Assembly (NCBI RefSeq): GCF_023283985.1
Contig: NZ_JAKIKU010000013.1
Coordinates: 49,511 to 113,510 of the forward strand
DNA: 64,000 bases
Source of the DNA: Shewanella electrodiphila
Lineage (GTDB): Bacteria > Pseudomonadota > Gammaproteobacteria > Enterobacterales > Shewanellaceae
Direction: 5' to 3'
In this document: one piece after another, positions 34,646-43,604 of the stretch
How the letters are laid out: each line of letters starts with the position of its first letter
How positions within the stretch are numbered: position 1 is the stretch's first letter
Notes under the pieces: generated by a model
Databases searched by the model: none
The model's input: only the letters and a program-made list of their open reading frames with translations
Told to the model about the DNA's origin: nothing
Program-made: the position numbers and the translations under genes

Positions 34646-35709
34646 TGTGACCCTTTTAATAAATAATCAGCAATACGTTGACTACAATGACCATCAACAA
34701 TACCAACTAGCTCATCAGTATATTGAGCACGCTTTTGAGCAAATTGTTGCGGACAAGAAACTTGCCCATCTACAACCGCTTTTAACTCCGAATAACTTTC
34801 TGCATGAGCTGCGACATCAGCATATCGATACAAATCTTGGTCTACACGATTTTTAAACCTAAACTTAAAAATGCCTCGATACGACCACCTCAAATGATAA
34901 AAGTCACACCAAACAACAGGCTTATCTAATGCCGCAAACTCAAATAAGGCTGACGAAGCATCACTTATTAGCACATCAGCTGACGCCATAAAGGGAAGTA
35001 AGTTTGCTTCTTCAGCCGTCGCAAGATAGACATTAGAAAAAGTTTGCCAATACTCCAATAATGCTTTTTGTTTCTTGTATGAAGGCTTACTTAATGAGAA
35101 ATAGTGAGGTTTGAGCAAGATATTGTACCCTGAAAACTGCTCAGGCCAATCCTTATTCATCTTTTCAATACTGCTAGGATAAAATGTAGGCGCATATAAT
35201 AAAGTGGCTTTGCTAGGATCAAGTCCCAATGCAGAGAGTTCTATACCTTTTTCTTCACCCTGAATAATTGGATCTAATTTGGCGTAACCCGTATCAATAA
35301 ATATTTTTTCAGGAAACATTTCCTGTAGTCGACTTAAGCGATACTGCCCTTCAACAAACCTGACATCAATATCAGACTTAGATACAGTGTAATAGACCGA
35401 CTTAGGACCTACTCCATGCTGCATAAGCGCAGTTTTTGAGACATCTTTTAATTGAGAAGCTTGCGAAAATGCATTACCAAAAATAACCCAATTAGGCTTT
35501 GCCGATAGGTAATGCTCAAGCGCTTGGCTCTCATTTTCGACCCAAACGACATCTAACTTATGTTTAACAACAAGAGAATCTAGAACGTGTTGCTGTTCCT
35601 GACTTTTGTATATAACAAAACAGACAGGAATCGCACGCTGCTCAAGTTCTGCAGCTACAGGAAGGTACTGTGGTAAATAATAGGGATGTAAGACATCAAA
35701 AATAATCAC
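34642..35709 (-). CDS. CDP-glycerol glycerophosphotransferase-like protein (TagB/TagF family)
   Basis: 355 residues with a GT-B-like arrangement. The C-terminal half shows LLYAPTFYPSS, NILLKPHYFSLSK and DVLISDASSALFEFAALDKP, the pattern of the poly(glycerol-phosphate) transferase family (conserved His and D-S-S-E-type residues). The N-terminal half is divergent (HPYYLPQYLPVAAEL). It would transfer glycerol phosphate from CDP-glycerol to an LPS or capsule sugar. It is first in the operon and overlaps the TagD-like gene. Its 5' flank (35710-35927) is AT-rich and divergent to a GT9 gene. Confidence 0.78.
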   Translation of the reverse strand: MIIFDVLHPYYLPQYLPVAAELEQRAIPVCFVIYKSQEQQHVLDSLVVKHKLDVVWVENESQALEHYLSAKPNWVIFGNAFSQASQLKDVSKTALMQHGVGPKSVYYTVSKSDIDVRFVEGQYRLSRLQEMFPEKIFIDTGYAKLDPIIQGEEKGIELSALGLDPSKATLLYAPTFYPSSIEKMNKDWPEQFSGYNILLKPHYFSLSKPSYKKQKALLEYWQTFSNVYLATAEEANLLPFMASADVLISDASSALFEFAALDKPVVWCDFYHLRWSYRGIFKFRFKNRVDQDLYRYADVAAHAESYSELKAVVDGQVSCPQQFAQKRAQYTDELVGIVDGHCSQRIADYLLKGSQ

Positions 35710-35927
35710 ATTAAACCTTATTTCGTCTGTTAAATTAAGCTCGATAGCAGGTTGAAATTAGTGCTCAGAATAATACCACACATCATCATTGTTAATAATC
35801 CTTCGATTTAAAAAATCAGCAAGGATAACCCCTTCATCACACGTAAAGTCACGGTATTAATTTAAAAGTATTCAAATTCAAGGTATCCTTCATAGATAAA
35901 ATTCAATTACTGAATATACCTATATAT

Positions 35928-37043
35928 ATGCCATTAATATCAACTGAACAGCTAACAGCTTGCAAGCGCTTATTGTTTATATCGCCTGTTGCTCTAGGCG
36001 ACTTTCTTTATTTAAAAACCTTTTTAATCGCCCTAAAGCACCAATATCCTCATATCGAGTTAGATATTTGGTTAGATGACAATCGATGTAACGATGATGC
36101 TTGGCGGCTTTCACGCAGTAAAATATTACAGCAGTGGATGGAAGCGGAAGGTGTGTTCAATTTCAGTTATGGTTGTACTGATTCAGCTAAAGCAATGCAA
36201 TTAAATGTTGAGCAAGCTAAATCTAAACATTACGATATTATTTTCTGCCACTCAGTCAGTAAAAGTCGTCAATATTCAGCTATGGCAAGAGAAATTAGTG
36301 CATCGGCATTTATCGTGTCAAGCGTGCCTAAAAGCGCTTCTTATGGTTGGCTAAAAAGTATTATTTTTCGTCATTCAAACCACACCTTTGTTCTCGACGA
36401 GAATAGCCTACCTGCAGCTCACCATATCACTGACCGCTATAATAAAATATTTACAGAAGTCTTGGGTCTAACACTCGATAATAATCAACTAATGCCAACC
36501 CTTAAGCTGCCTGAATCCATACTGCCTGTAACTCAACATTGGTTACAGCAAAAATTTAGTGCGCCTGAATGTCAGGGAAAATTGCTTTTTTTAAACCACT
36601 TGTCGACCAACACTAAAAAAGATTGGCATCTAGAGCAACTTTTTGAATTAATATCAAAAATAGCAGAAAAGGATAACACCCAACGCTTTGTTATCAATGT
36701 AACTAAAGAGAACTTTGACGAAGTTAATGATAAAACAGCAAGTTTCGTTGCTACGTCGAAATTGCAGGTTGCTGTATTTACCGTCAATGAACATTTTTTC
36801 GAATTACCTTCATTGATTTCACAAGCAGACTTCGTTATCACTGTGGACACGGCTATTTTGCACTTTGCATTTGCAGCCCAGCGCCCATTATTAGCAATGA
36901 TGCGCTCTAAGAAGCCTTACTGGGCACCACCAGAAACAGCAACATCCCATGTCATGTACGCAACAGAAGGCAAAGGCCATATTTCTGATATTTCTGTAGA
37001 GCGTGTTTTTAATCAATATATAGCAATGAATACCAATAGCTAA
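35928..37043 (+). CDS. Glycosyltransferase family 9-like protein
   Basis: 371 residues with the GT-B fold of LPS heptosyltransferases. The N-terminus LLFISPVALGDFLYLKTF resembles the RxxxxGD-type donor region. A C-terminal donor site holds LFLNHLSTNTKKDWHLEQL, then LISQADFVITVDTAILHFAF, matching the GT9 S-x-x-D-T/A-x-H pattern. Divergent enough that the donor need not be ADP-heptose. It is 13 bases upstream of a GT8 gene, forming a two-gene operon. No strong ribosome site precedes the ATG. Confidence 0.78.
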   Translation: MPLISTEQLTACKRLLFISPVALGDFLYLKTFLIALKHQYPHIELDIWLDDNRCNDDAWRLSRSKILQQWMEAEGVFNFSYGCTDSAKAMQLNVEQAKSKHYDIIFCHSVSKSRQYSAMAREISASAFIVSSVPKSASYGWLKSIIFRHSNHTFVLDENSLPAAHHITDRYNKIFTEVLGLTLDNNQLMPTLKLPESILPVTQHWLQQKFSAPECQGKLLFLNHLSTNTKKDWHLEQLFELISKIAEKDNTQRFVINVTKENFDEVNDKTASFVATSKLQVAVFTVNEHFFELPSLISQADFVITVDTAILHFAFAAQRPLLAMMRSKKPYWAPPETATSHVMYATEGKGHISDISVERVFNQYIAMNTNS

Positions 37044-37056
37044 CAAGGTTGCATAA

Positions 37057-37905
37057 ATGAAGAAAGCCATTTTTACACTCGCCATTGGTGAGAACCCAAT
37101 GTACCGAGCTTCAGTAGCAAGCCTAGAAGCCTACGGCAAAAGAGTGGGTGCTGATGTCATCGTCTCCGACAAGCTGCATTATCCAATTAACGTCAACAAC
37201 CCTAAGTTTGATGCCAGTCCTGCTTGGTCAGAAAAACTGTATATTACCGAATTACTTAAAGATTATGATCGTGTGCTGTATCTAGATGCCGATATGATTG
37301 TCACCCCATGGGCCAGAGACATTTTTGAGCAATACCCTGATACTGACACTGTATATATGTTTAATGAAGGCTGCTATCGAGATAGAAGTGCGCAAGCAGA
37401 ACAGATAAATAATGTGCTTGGAAACGTTTCATGGCCCAAAGAAGATGATATGACTGTTTATTACAATTCAGGCATGTTCTTAGTTTCGAAAGAAACAGGG
37501 CTGTTTGATAATGCCAGCATTGAAGAAATGCAAAAGATCTGTAATGAAGTCAAATTTTACGATCAGACCTATATCAACTACCTTATTCGACGTGATGGAA
37601 TTAAGAGTGTGGGTGTTGAAGCAGGCTTTAACCGAATGATGCTACTTGGCTATGAAGACTATCAAAAAGCAGACTTCATTCATTATTCAGGCAGAGGCTA
37701 CCGTCAAAAAGTGCCTATGAGAGAGCTCAAATACATCATTGATTATTGCGATATGTTTAAAGATGTTCTTAGTGAAGCTGAAGTAATCGAATACAAGCAA
37801 CAAGCTTGGCATTGGTATATGTTGAAGCAACAACGTAAAACTAAGTTACCTATTCCATTGTTAAGCGCCGTATTTGGCCTCTTCCATCCACAGCACAAAT
37901 ATTAA
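37057..37905 (+). CDS. Glycosyltransferase family 8-like protein
   Basis: 282 residues. The GT-A DxD motif is in RVLYLDADMIVTPWARDIF. TVYYNSGMFLVSKE is the conserved acceptor-side asparagine/glycine block, and DQTYINYLI plus HYSGRGYR (His near the end) supply the second metal site. GT8 members add glucose or galactose to the LPS outer core. It sits with the upstream GT9-like gene and ends at a strong bidirectional terminator. Confidence 0.85.
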   Translation: MKKAIFTLAIGENPMYRASVASLEAYGKRVGADVIVSDKLHYPINVNNPKFDASPAWSEKLYITELLKDYDRVLYLDADMIVTPWARDIFEQYPDTDTVYMFNEGCYRDRSAQAEQINNVLGNVSWPKEDDMTVYYNSGMFLVSKETGLFDNASIEEMQKICNEVKFYDQTYINYLIRRDGIKSVGVEAGFNRMMLLGYEDYQKADFIHYSGRGYRQKVPMRELKYIIDYCDMFKDVLSEAEVIEYKQQAWHWYMLKQQRKTKLPIPLLSAVFGLFHPQHKY

Positions 37906-37907
37906 TA

Positions 37908-37935
37908 ATAGCCCGCAATAGCGGGCTATTTTTTT
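37908..37935. terminator. Bidirectional terminator after the GT8 gene
   Basis: ATAGCCCGC-AATA-GCGGGCTAT followed by seven T. It overlaps the stop region of the converging heptosyltransferase gene, which therefore shares it in part. Confidence 0.92.
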
Positions 37936-38942
37936 ATCAGATCATCAAACGATGCGATAACATCTTCAATCTCAATCAAGGCCATTAACTCCTTCCCTTT
38001 AGCACGCTTTCCCCATGGAATAACTTGATTGGGAAACTGCTGCACAATCACTGAGTCATAAACACTAACCACATGCTCCTGTGACAAATAAGGGCCGGTT
38101 CTGCCAGGGTTTGAATGCGCATATAAGCCAATGACTGGCGTGCCTTGAGTCACCGCCATATGTGCAGGGCCGGTATCGGGAGCAATAACGACTGAAGCAT
38201 TTTTTAATAAGGCTAACAGTTGAGTTAATGATGTTTGGCCAATGAGATTTTCTAAAGACGTATTAGCACAGTCCAAAATTGCTTTAGCAAGGCTGACTTC
38301 GAGCTCGCTTGGGCCGCCACACAACAATACTCGATAGCCTTGTATGACCGCATAATCAGCGACGGCTGCGTAACGCTCTGGTAGCCAGTTACGTTCTGCT
38401 TTGCTTGCCGCTGGGCATACAATTAACACTTTTTCGCCAGGCTTAATCACTTCATTCGCAAATGCACTATCCGCTTCAGTGACAGGGATATTCCAGCGTG
38501 GAGTTAAGTCTTTAACGCCAATGGCTTTAGCAAACCCCATAAAACCATCTAACACATGAGGTGTTGCTAATGGCTCAACTGCGTGATTTGTCACTAACCA
38601 TTGGCCTTCTTTAGCGCGAGCTTTATCGAAACCAATCCTAACCTTTGCAGAGATCATTAGCGATGCGATTGTTGCTCTGAGTGCGACCTGCATATGTAAT
38701 AACACATCAAATTTATGAGATGCTAAGTCTTTACGTAACTTAGGGTAACTACGCCAGCCCTGCGACTTATCAAAAATGACAAACGTGACGCCTGGCAAAT
38801 GCTTAAGCAGTTGATATTCAATCTTGCCAATCACCCAAGTGATCTGCAGATGAGGATATTGCTTCTGAATCGCTTGCACCATCGCCACAGCATGGCACAC
38901 GTCACCAATTGCCGACAAACGCAGTAAACATAAGGATTTCAT
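37926..38942 (-). CDS. Lipopolysaccharide heptosyltransferase family protein (GT9)
   Basis: 338 residues from the chosen ATG. The N-terminus KSLCLLRLSAIGDVCHAVAM is the classic GT9 start, which is why the in-frame upstream ATG at 38963 and TTG at 38990 were not used. A donor-binding block (VLIVCPAASKAERNWLPERY), CGGPSELEVS, and ASVVIAPDTGPAHMA with the catalytic-loop residues follow. It likely adds heptose to Kdo or inner core on the cytosolic face. It is divergent from kdkA, consistent with inner-core assembly. Confidence 0.9.
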   Translation of the reverse strand: MKSLCLLRLSAIGDVCHAVAMVQAIQKQYPHLQITWVIGKIEYQLLKHLPGVTFVIFDKSQGWRSYPKLRKDLASHKFDVLLHMQVALRATIASLMISAKVRIGFDKARAKEGQWLVTNHAVEPLATPHVLDGFMGFAKAIGVKDLTPRWNIPVTEADSAFANEVIKPGEKVLIVCPAASKAERNWLPERYAAVADYAVIQGYRVLLCGGPSELEVSLAKAILDCANTSLENLIGQTSLTQLLALLKNASVVIAPDTGPAHMAVTQGTPVIGLYAHSNPGRTGPYLSQEHVVSVYDSVIVQQFPNQVIPWGKRAKGKELMALIEIEDVIASFDDLIKK

Positions 38943-39055
38943 AGATGCAAAGTCTGCTTTCATGAGTGCAATTAACCTGAGTAAGTACAAGAGTTCGATC
39001 TTAATGTAGAATACGCTTTATAGCCACCGACAAATCAAAGCTTTGTAATCCACTT

Positions 39056-39775
39056 ATGCAAATAAAATCAACAAACAATGGTGTTATCGCTTGGTGCGAT
39101 GAAATTGCTCAAACACTAACTCCTGACCATTTTCGTCCAGAATATTGGCAGTCCAATGATGCGATAATTGGCCAATCAAAAGGCCGTTATACAACTTGGT
39201 TTGTTGAATACCAAACTCAACAATGGGTTTTACGCCATTATTGGCGTGGCGGCTTAATAGAAAAATTCAGCAAAGATGCCTATATATTTACAAGTATGAA
39301 GCGTACTCGAGCGATTGCTGAATTAGCTATTTTAGAGACGCTTTTTCAAGAAGGGTTCCCAGTCCCAAGACCGATTGCTGCCAATGTTGAGCGTTTTGGT
39401 ATTTGGTATCGAGCAGACTTATTTATTGAGCTAGTCAAAGGTGCTGATGACTTAGTCGCACTCTTGTCAAAATCCACATTAACGGATGAGCAATGGCAGC
39501 GACTTGGGCAAACCATTGCAAAATTTCATGCTCGGGGTGTGTATCATGCCGATTTAAATGCTAAAAATATCTTATTTGCTGATGATCAGTTTTATCTTAT
39601 CGACTTTGACCGAGGCGAACTAAAACCCCCTAATACAAAATGGCAGCAAGCAAATATAAGTCGTTTATTACGTTCATTTAATAAAGAAAAAACTAAGCTT
39701 GCCAGTCTTAACTTTAGTGACAATAATTGGCAAAGCCTACTCGCGGGCTATCAGCAAATTATCAATAACTCTTAA
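39056..39775 (+). CDS. kdkA: 3-deoxy-D-manno-octulosonic acid kinase
   Basis: Phosphorylates O-4 of Kdo in the LPS inner core, as in Haemophilus, Vibrio and Shewanella, which carry one phosphorylated Kdo. 239 residues with the family motifs VLRHYWRGGLIEKFS, SMKRTRAIAELAILE, a kinase catalytic loop HADLNAKNIL and DFG-like LIDFDRG. It sits between a heptosyltransferase and the Kdo transferase gene waaA, a consistent inner-core neighbourhood. It converges on waaA. Confidence 0.94.
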   Translation: MQIKSTNNGVIAWCDEIAQTLTPDHFRPEYWQSNDAIIGQSKGRYTTWFVEYQTQQWVLRHYWRGGLIEKFSKDAYIFTSMKRTRAIAELAILETLFQEGFPVPRPIAANVERFGIWYRADLFIELVKGADDLVALLSKSTLTDEQWQRLGQTIAKFHARGVYHADLNAKNILFADDQFYLIDFDRGELKPPNTKWQQANISRLLRSFNKEKTKLASLNFSDNNWQSLLAGYQQIINNS

Positions 39776-39859
39776 TTAATCCATTCCCTCTTTAATGGCT
39801 TTGGATGCAATTATAGCTGTTGCTACCTAAGTATTATTGCCCGCTATTACGTGAATCAT

Positions 39860-41134
39860 TCAGCTCAGTTGGTTTTCAATGACATTGACTTGCTTATCTA
39901 ATGCTCCGCGATTTTGTGACACCACTTGCAAACTCGCTTTTGCAGCAAGTTCATAGCGCTGCGGATCTTCTAATAAGTCTAAAACATGGTTGGCTAAGCT
40001 ATCCTCATCTGTGATCACTTCTAACCCACCAGCATTGACTAATAATTGTGTAATTTCTGCAAAATCCCAATGGTGCGGGCCAACACTAACTGGTAACCCC
40101 ATCGCAGCTGGCTCAAGCGGGTTATGACCGCCATTTTCAATGAGCGTACCACCAATAAATGCAAAGTCAGCGCAGCCGTAGAGCATCAGCAACTCTCCCA
40201 TGGTATCGCCAAGTAATACTTGCACACCTTCAGTAACTGCTTGATTCATACTTCGTCTTGAAAGAGTTAGTCCTTGCTGTGTCGTCGTCACTGCTGCGAC
40301 ATTGAACTGCTCAGGGTGTCTAGGCGCCATAATCAATAAGGCGTTGGGATATTTAGCTAACACTTGCTGATGTGCTTTGAGCATAATTTCAAACTCACCA
40401 GGATGTACACTACCTGCAACCCATACTGGCACGTCATTTCGTTGCCATTCAGAGCGAAATGCTTTCGCTTGTAGGTGCTTACAGTCGTCAATGTGTAAAT
40501 CAAACTTCAAGCTGCCACAAACGGTAATTTTTTCAGGTTTCACGCCTAAAGACTCAAAGCGCTCGCATTCTCGTTGTGTTTGAACCGCAATGGCATCAAG
40601 TGACGCTAGCATCGGCTGGCTTAAACCTGCTTGTTTTAAGTATTTAGCCGCCGACTTTGCCGATAAACGTGCATTTGCTAGAACAATCTTAGCTTGTTGC
40701 TGTTTAGCAAAATACACCAAGTTTGGCCAAAGCTCTGTTTCCATAATGATACATAGCTTAGGCTGCACTTGACGCAAAAAGCGTTTTACGCAAACACTGA
40801 TATCAAAGGGTAAATAGCAATGTTGAACTCGCCCATTTAAATGGTCAGAAAATGCTTTTACTACTTCAGCTGAACCTGTCGGGCTAGTGGTAGTAATAAT
40901 GAAGCTTAATTCTGGGTGAGCGGCCATAAGTTTTTTTATCAGTGGAATTGCCGCTAATGTTTCCCCCATAGACACACTATGAATCAACACATCGGCTTGA
41001 GATAATCGAGTTAGCCCAAATCGTTCGCCCCAACGTTTGCGATAATCAGGACTTTTAATACTACGAAAGCCCAAATACAACACCACAAGAGGTGAAAGAA
41101 GATACAGTAATACAGAATATAGGCCACGAGTCAT
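39860..41134 (-). CDS. waaA: 3-deoxy-D-manno-octulosonic acid transferase
   Basis: Adds Kdo from CMP-Kdo to lipid IVA. 424 residues with an N-terminal anchor (LYSVLLYLLSPLVVLYLGF), then RKRWGERFGL, HSVSMGETLAAIPL, METELWPNLVYF, and the C-terminal GGHNPLEPAAMGLPV donor site. One Kdo per lipid A is expected because a Kdo kinase gene is adjacent (inference from other species). ATG at 41134 chosen over TTG at 41152, which has no ribosome site. Confidence 0.96.
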   Translation of the reverse strand: MTRGLYSVLLYLLSPLVVLYLGFRSIKSPDYRKRWGERFGLTRLSQADVLIHSVSMGETLAAIPLIKKLMAAHPELSFIITTTSPTGSAEVVKAFSDHLNGRVQHCYLPFDISVCVKRFLRQVQPKLCIIMETELWPNLVYFAKQQQAKIVLANARLSAKSAAKYLKQAGLSQPMLASLDAIAVQTQRECERFESLGVKPEKITVCGSLKFDLHIDDCKHLQAKAFRSEWQRNDVPVWVAGSVHPGEFEIMLKAHQQVLAKYPNALLIMAPRHPEQFNVAAVTTTQQGLTLSRRSMNQAVTEGVQVLLGDTMGELLMLYGCADFAFIGGTLIENGGHNPLEPAAMGLPVSVGPHHWDFAEITQLLVNAGGLEVITDEDSLANHVLDLLEDPQRYELAAKASLQVVSQNRGALDKQVNVIENQLS

Positions 41135-41152
41135 GAAAGAGTGCTTAATCAA

Positions 41153-41457
41153 TTTTGCTTGTCAGATAAACACAATGTTAACATAAACCTAAACCACATA
41201 AATATGTGATCATTCAACATAAACTCAACTCAGTGAACTAGGTTGGATAAGCATAAAAAAGTCAGGCTCAGACTAGGCTATAGAGACTTGCAGAGATATT
41301 GTTGGATGGTGTTAAGCAACCCTCGATATGAAAGCTTGCCAGCATCTGAACTGACCAGATATTGATGTCGTTTGGTATAACATTCATAAGGATATGCGCT
41401 AAGCGTCGTATTGAGTCATCAAGACTCCTGTATTTAGCAATGATAATTGGAATCGAT
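41153..41457. other. Divergent region between waaA and the TetR gene
   Basis: Contains a perfect GAGTC-ATCAA-GACTC inverted repeat (41413-41427) 30 bases before the TetR start, a plausible operator for that regulator. No additional coding frame with a ribosome site is present; overlapping frames lack codon bias. Confidence 0.4.
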
Positions 41458-42114
41458 ATGAAAACCCGCGATAAAATAGTTTTTGCCAGTCTTGAACTCT
41501 TTAACGAACATGGTGAACGTAATATCACCACCAATCATATTGCAGCGCACCTCAATATCAGCCCAGGTAATCTTTATTATCATTTTCGAAATAAAGAAGA
41601 CATTATTAACTCAATTTTTGCCTTATACGAAAGTCACCTCGAGTCTGGTTTTAAGCCTTACGAAGACACAACGGTTGATATTGAGTTACTAATGGGTTAC
41701 TTCGATGCCATGTTTTATACCCTGTGGCAATTTCGATTCATGTACGCCAACCTCGCCGATATCTTAAGCCGTGACGAAGCATTAAAAGCCCGCTACCTAA
41801 CTGCGCAAGAACAAGTGCTGAGTCGCTCAAGCAATGTATTAAGAAAATTAATCAGTGATGGTTTCCTTGAAATTGAAGACGAAAAAGTCACTGCATTAGC
41901 TGACACGATTAAAATGATGGTGAGCTTTTGGATTAGCTACCAACTCACTCAATCAAGCACGTCAACCATCACTAAAGCAACCCTTTATGAAGGCTTGCTA
42001 CGGGTATTGATGATATTCAAGGCGTATTCTACACCTGGCTCAGAGGCAACCTTTACCCGCCTTGAACAACACTATTTAGATGTTGCTTCGCAAGAGCGTG
42101 ACGCCGCTGCGTAA
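41458..42114 (+). CDS. TetR-family transcriptional regulator
   Basis: 218 residues. The N-terminal DNA-binding domain (residues 1-55) shows RDKIVFASLELFNEHGERNI, then TNHIAAHLNISPGNLYYHF and RNKEDII. The all-helical C-terminal domain resembles the TetR group found beside kbl in Shewanella and Vibrio. The start at ATG 41458 is fixed by the usual TetR N-terminus and a GGA 7 bases upstream. A perfect 5-bp inverted repeat just upstream may be its operator. Ligand unknown. Confidence 0.88.
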   Translation: MKTRDKIVFASLELFNEHGERNITTNHIAAHLNISPGNLYYHFRNKEDIINSIFALYESHLESGFKPYEDTTVDIELLMGYFDAMFYTLWQFRFMYANLADILSRDEALKARYLTAQEQVLSRSSNVLRKLISDGFLEIEDEKVTALADTIKMMVSFWISYQLTQSSTSTITKATLYEGLLRVLMIFKAYSTPGSEATFTRLEQHYLDVASQERDAAA

Positions 42115-42151
42115 AGCCTGAAAATGCCACTTATCCACCAGCACATACTAA

Positions 42152-42189
42152 CCGCCTTTTTACGACTAAAATAGAGTCATAAAAGGCGG
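42152..42189. terminator. Long hairpin after the TetR gene
   Basis: CCGCCTTTT...AAAAGGCGG is a 9-bp perfect outer stem with an inner imperfect ACGACT/GAGTCA pairing. It stands 37 bases after the stop. The T run lies inside the stem and the 3' flank is only moderately T-rich. Confidence 0.6.
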
Positions 42190-42400
42190 CCTTCCATTTT
42201 GTTAACATATTAAGTCATTCATTAATCAGCACTTAGCTATAGCTTGTTACTGATTAGTATATCTAATGTGAAAACAGCTCTAGCCCTAATCATTTTTATG
42301 TTGCTATTCAGGTTAAAAAAAACACTGTAGAGCCATTAAAATTAAGGTTAGAATGCCGCCAAGCGATTTCCATATTAAAACTATATTTAGGAGAAATCAG

Positions 42401-43594
42401 GTGGCCTCTACCTCATTTTACGACCGTATAAATCAACAACTTGTCGATGTTAAAGCTGAAGGCTTATATAAGAGTGAACGTGTCATCACTTCCGCCCAAC
42501 AAACAGCCATTAACGTAAATAGTGAAGAAGTCATTAACTTCTGCGCCAACAACTATTTAGGTCTTGCGAATCACCCTGAATTAATTAATGCAGCTAAAAA
42601 CGGTTTAAGCAGCCATGGATTCGGTATGGCGTCAGTTCGTTTCATCTGTGGTACCCAAAATATCCACAAGCAACTAGAAAATAGCCTCAGTGACTTTTTA
42701 GGCATGGAAGATACTATTTTGTATTCTTCTTGTTTTGATGCCAACGCTGGTCTGTTTGAAACCTTGCTGGGTCCTGAAGATGCGATTGTGTCGGATGCAT
42801 TGAACCATGCATCCATTATTGATGGCGTGCGTTTATGTAAAGCCAAGCGCTTCCGCTATGCCAACAATGATATGAGCGACCTTGAAATACAGTTAAAAGC
42901 AGCAAAAGAAGCTGGAGCAAGAGATATCCTGATTGCTACAGATGGCGTGTTCTCAATGGACGGTGTCATTGCTAACTTACAAGGCGTTTGTGACTTAGCC
43001 GATAAATATGGCGCGCTTGTGATGGTTGATGATTCGCACGCTGTTGGTTTTGTCGGTGACAACGGCCGTGGTACCCATGAATTCTGCGAAGTAATGGATC
43101 GTGTAGACATTATTACCGGTACATTAGGTAAAGCATTAGGTGGTGCTTCGGGTGGTTTCACGTCTGGTAAAAAAGAAGTCATTGATTGGTTACGTCAACG
43201 CTCGCGCCCATACTTATTCTCTAATTCACTCGCTCCTTCTATTGTCAGTGCATCAATTCATGTATTGGAAATGCTCAAAACAGGCCACGCATTACGTGAA
43301 GCCGTATGGGAAAATAGCCGTTACTTCCGTGAAGAAATGACTAAAGCTGGCTTTACTTTAGCAGGTGCAGATCATGCCATTATCCCTGTGATGATTGGTG
43401 ATGCTAAATTAGCCGGTGACTTCTCAAACCGTCTGTTAGCTGAAAACATCTATGTTGTTGGTTTCTCATTCCCTGTAGTACCAAAGGGACAAGCCCGTAT
43501 CCGTACGCAAATGTCTGCGGCGCATACCCGTCCTCAAATCGATAAAGCGATCGAAGCCTTTACCCGTATTGGTAAAGAGATGGGCATAATTTAA
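42401..43594 (+). CDS. kbl: Glycine C-acetyltransferase (2-amino-3-ketobutyrate CoA ligase)
   Basis: With Tdh converts threonine to glycine and acetyl-CoA. 397 residues (E. coli 398), PLP-dependent class II aminotransferase fold. CANNYLGLANHPEL, MVDDSHAVGFVG (Asp binds PLP) and the Schiff-base Lys in GTLGKALGGASGG are clear. A GTG start at 42401 is supported by AGGAG 7 bases upstream and by the homologous N-terminus; the longer frame from 42353 is not. tdh follows 10 bases after the stop (start chosen at 43605). Confidence 0.97.
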   Translation: MASTSFYDRINQQLVDVKAEGLYKSERVITSAQQTAINVNSEEVINFCANNYLGLANHPELINAAKNGLSSHGFGMASVRFICGTQNIHKQLENSLSDFLGMEDTILYSSCFDANAGLFETLLGPEDAIVSDALNHASIIDGVRLCKAKRFRYANNDMSDLEIQLKAAKEAGARDILIATDGVFSMDGVIANLQGVCDLADKYGALVMVDDSHAVGFVGDNGRGTHEFCEVMDRVDIITGTLGKALGGASGGFTSGKKEVIDWLRQRSRPYLFSNSLAPSIVSASIHVLEMLKTGHALREAVWENSRYFREEMTKAGFTLAGADHAIIPVMIGDAKLAGDFSNRLLAENIYVVGFSFPVVPKGQARIRTQMSAAHTRPQIDKAIEAFTRIGKEMGII

Positions 43595-43604
43595 GGTCGA
43601 TATG

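Noticed and set aside
32650..39000. Genomic island or mobile element around the LPS genes
   Set aside because: No integrase, insertion sequence, tRNA junction or flanking repeats seen; base composition only slightly more AT-rich.
41268..41534. 88-codon minus-strand frame between waaA and the TetR gene
   Set aside because: Overlaps the start of the TetR gene antisense and lacks a ribosome site.
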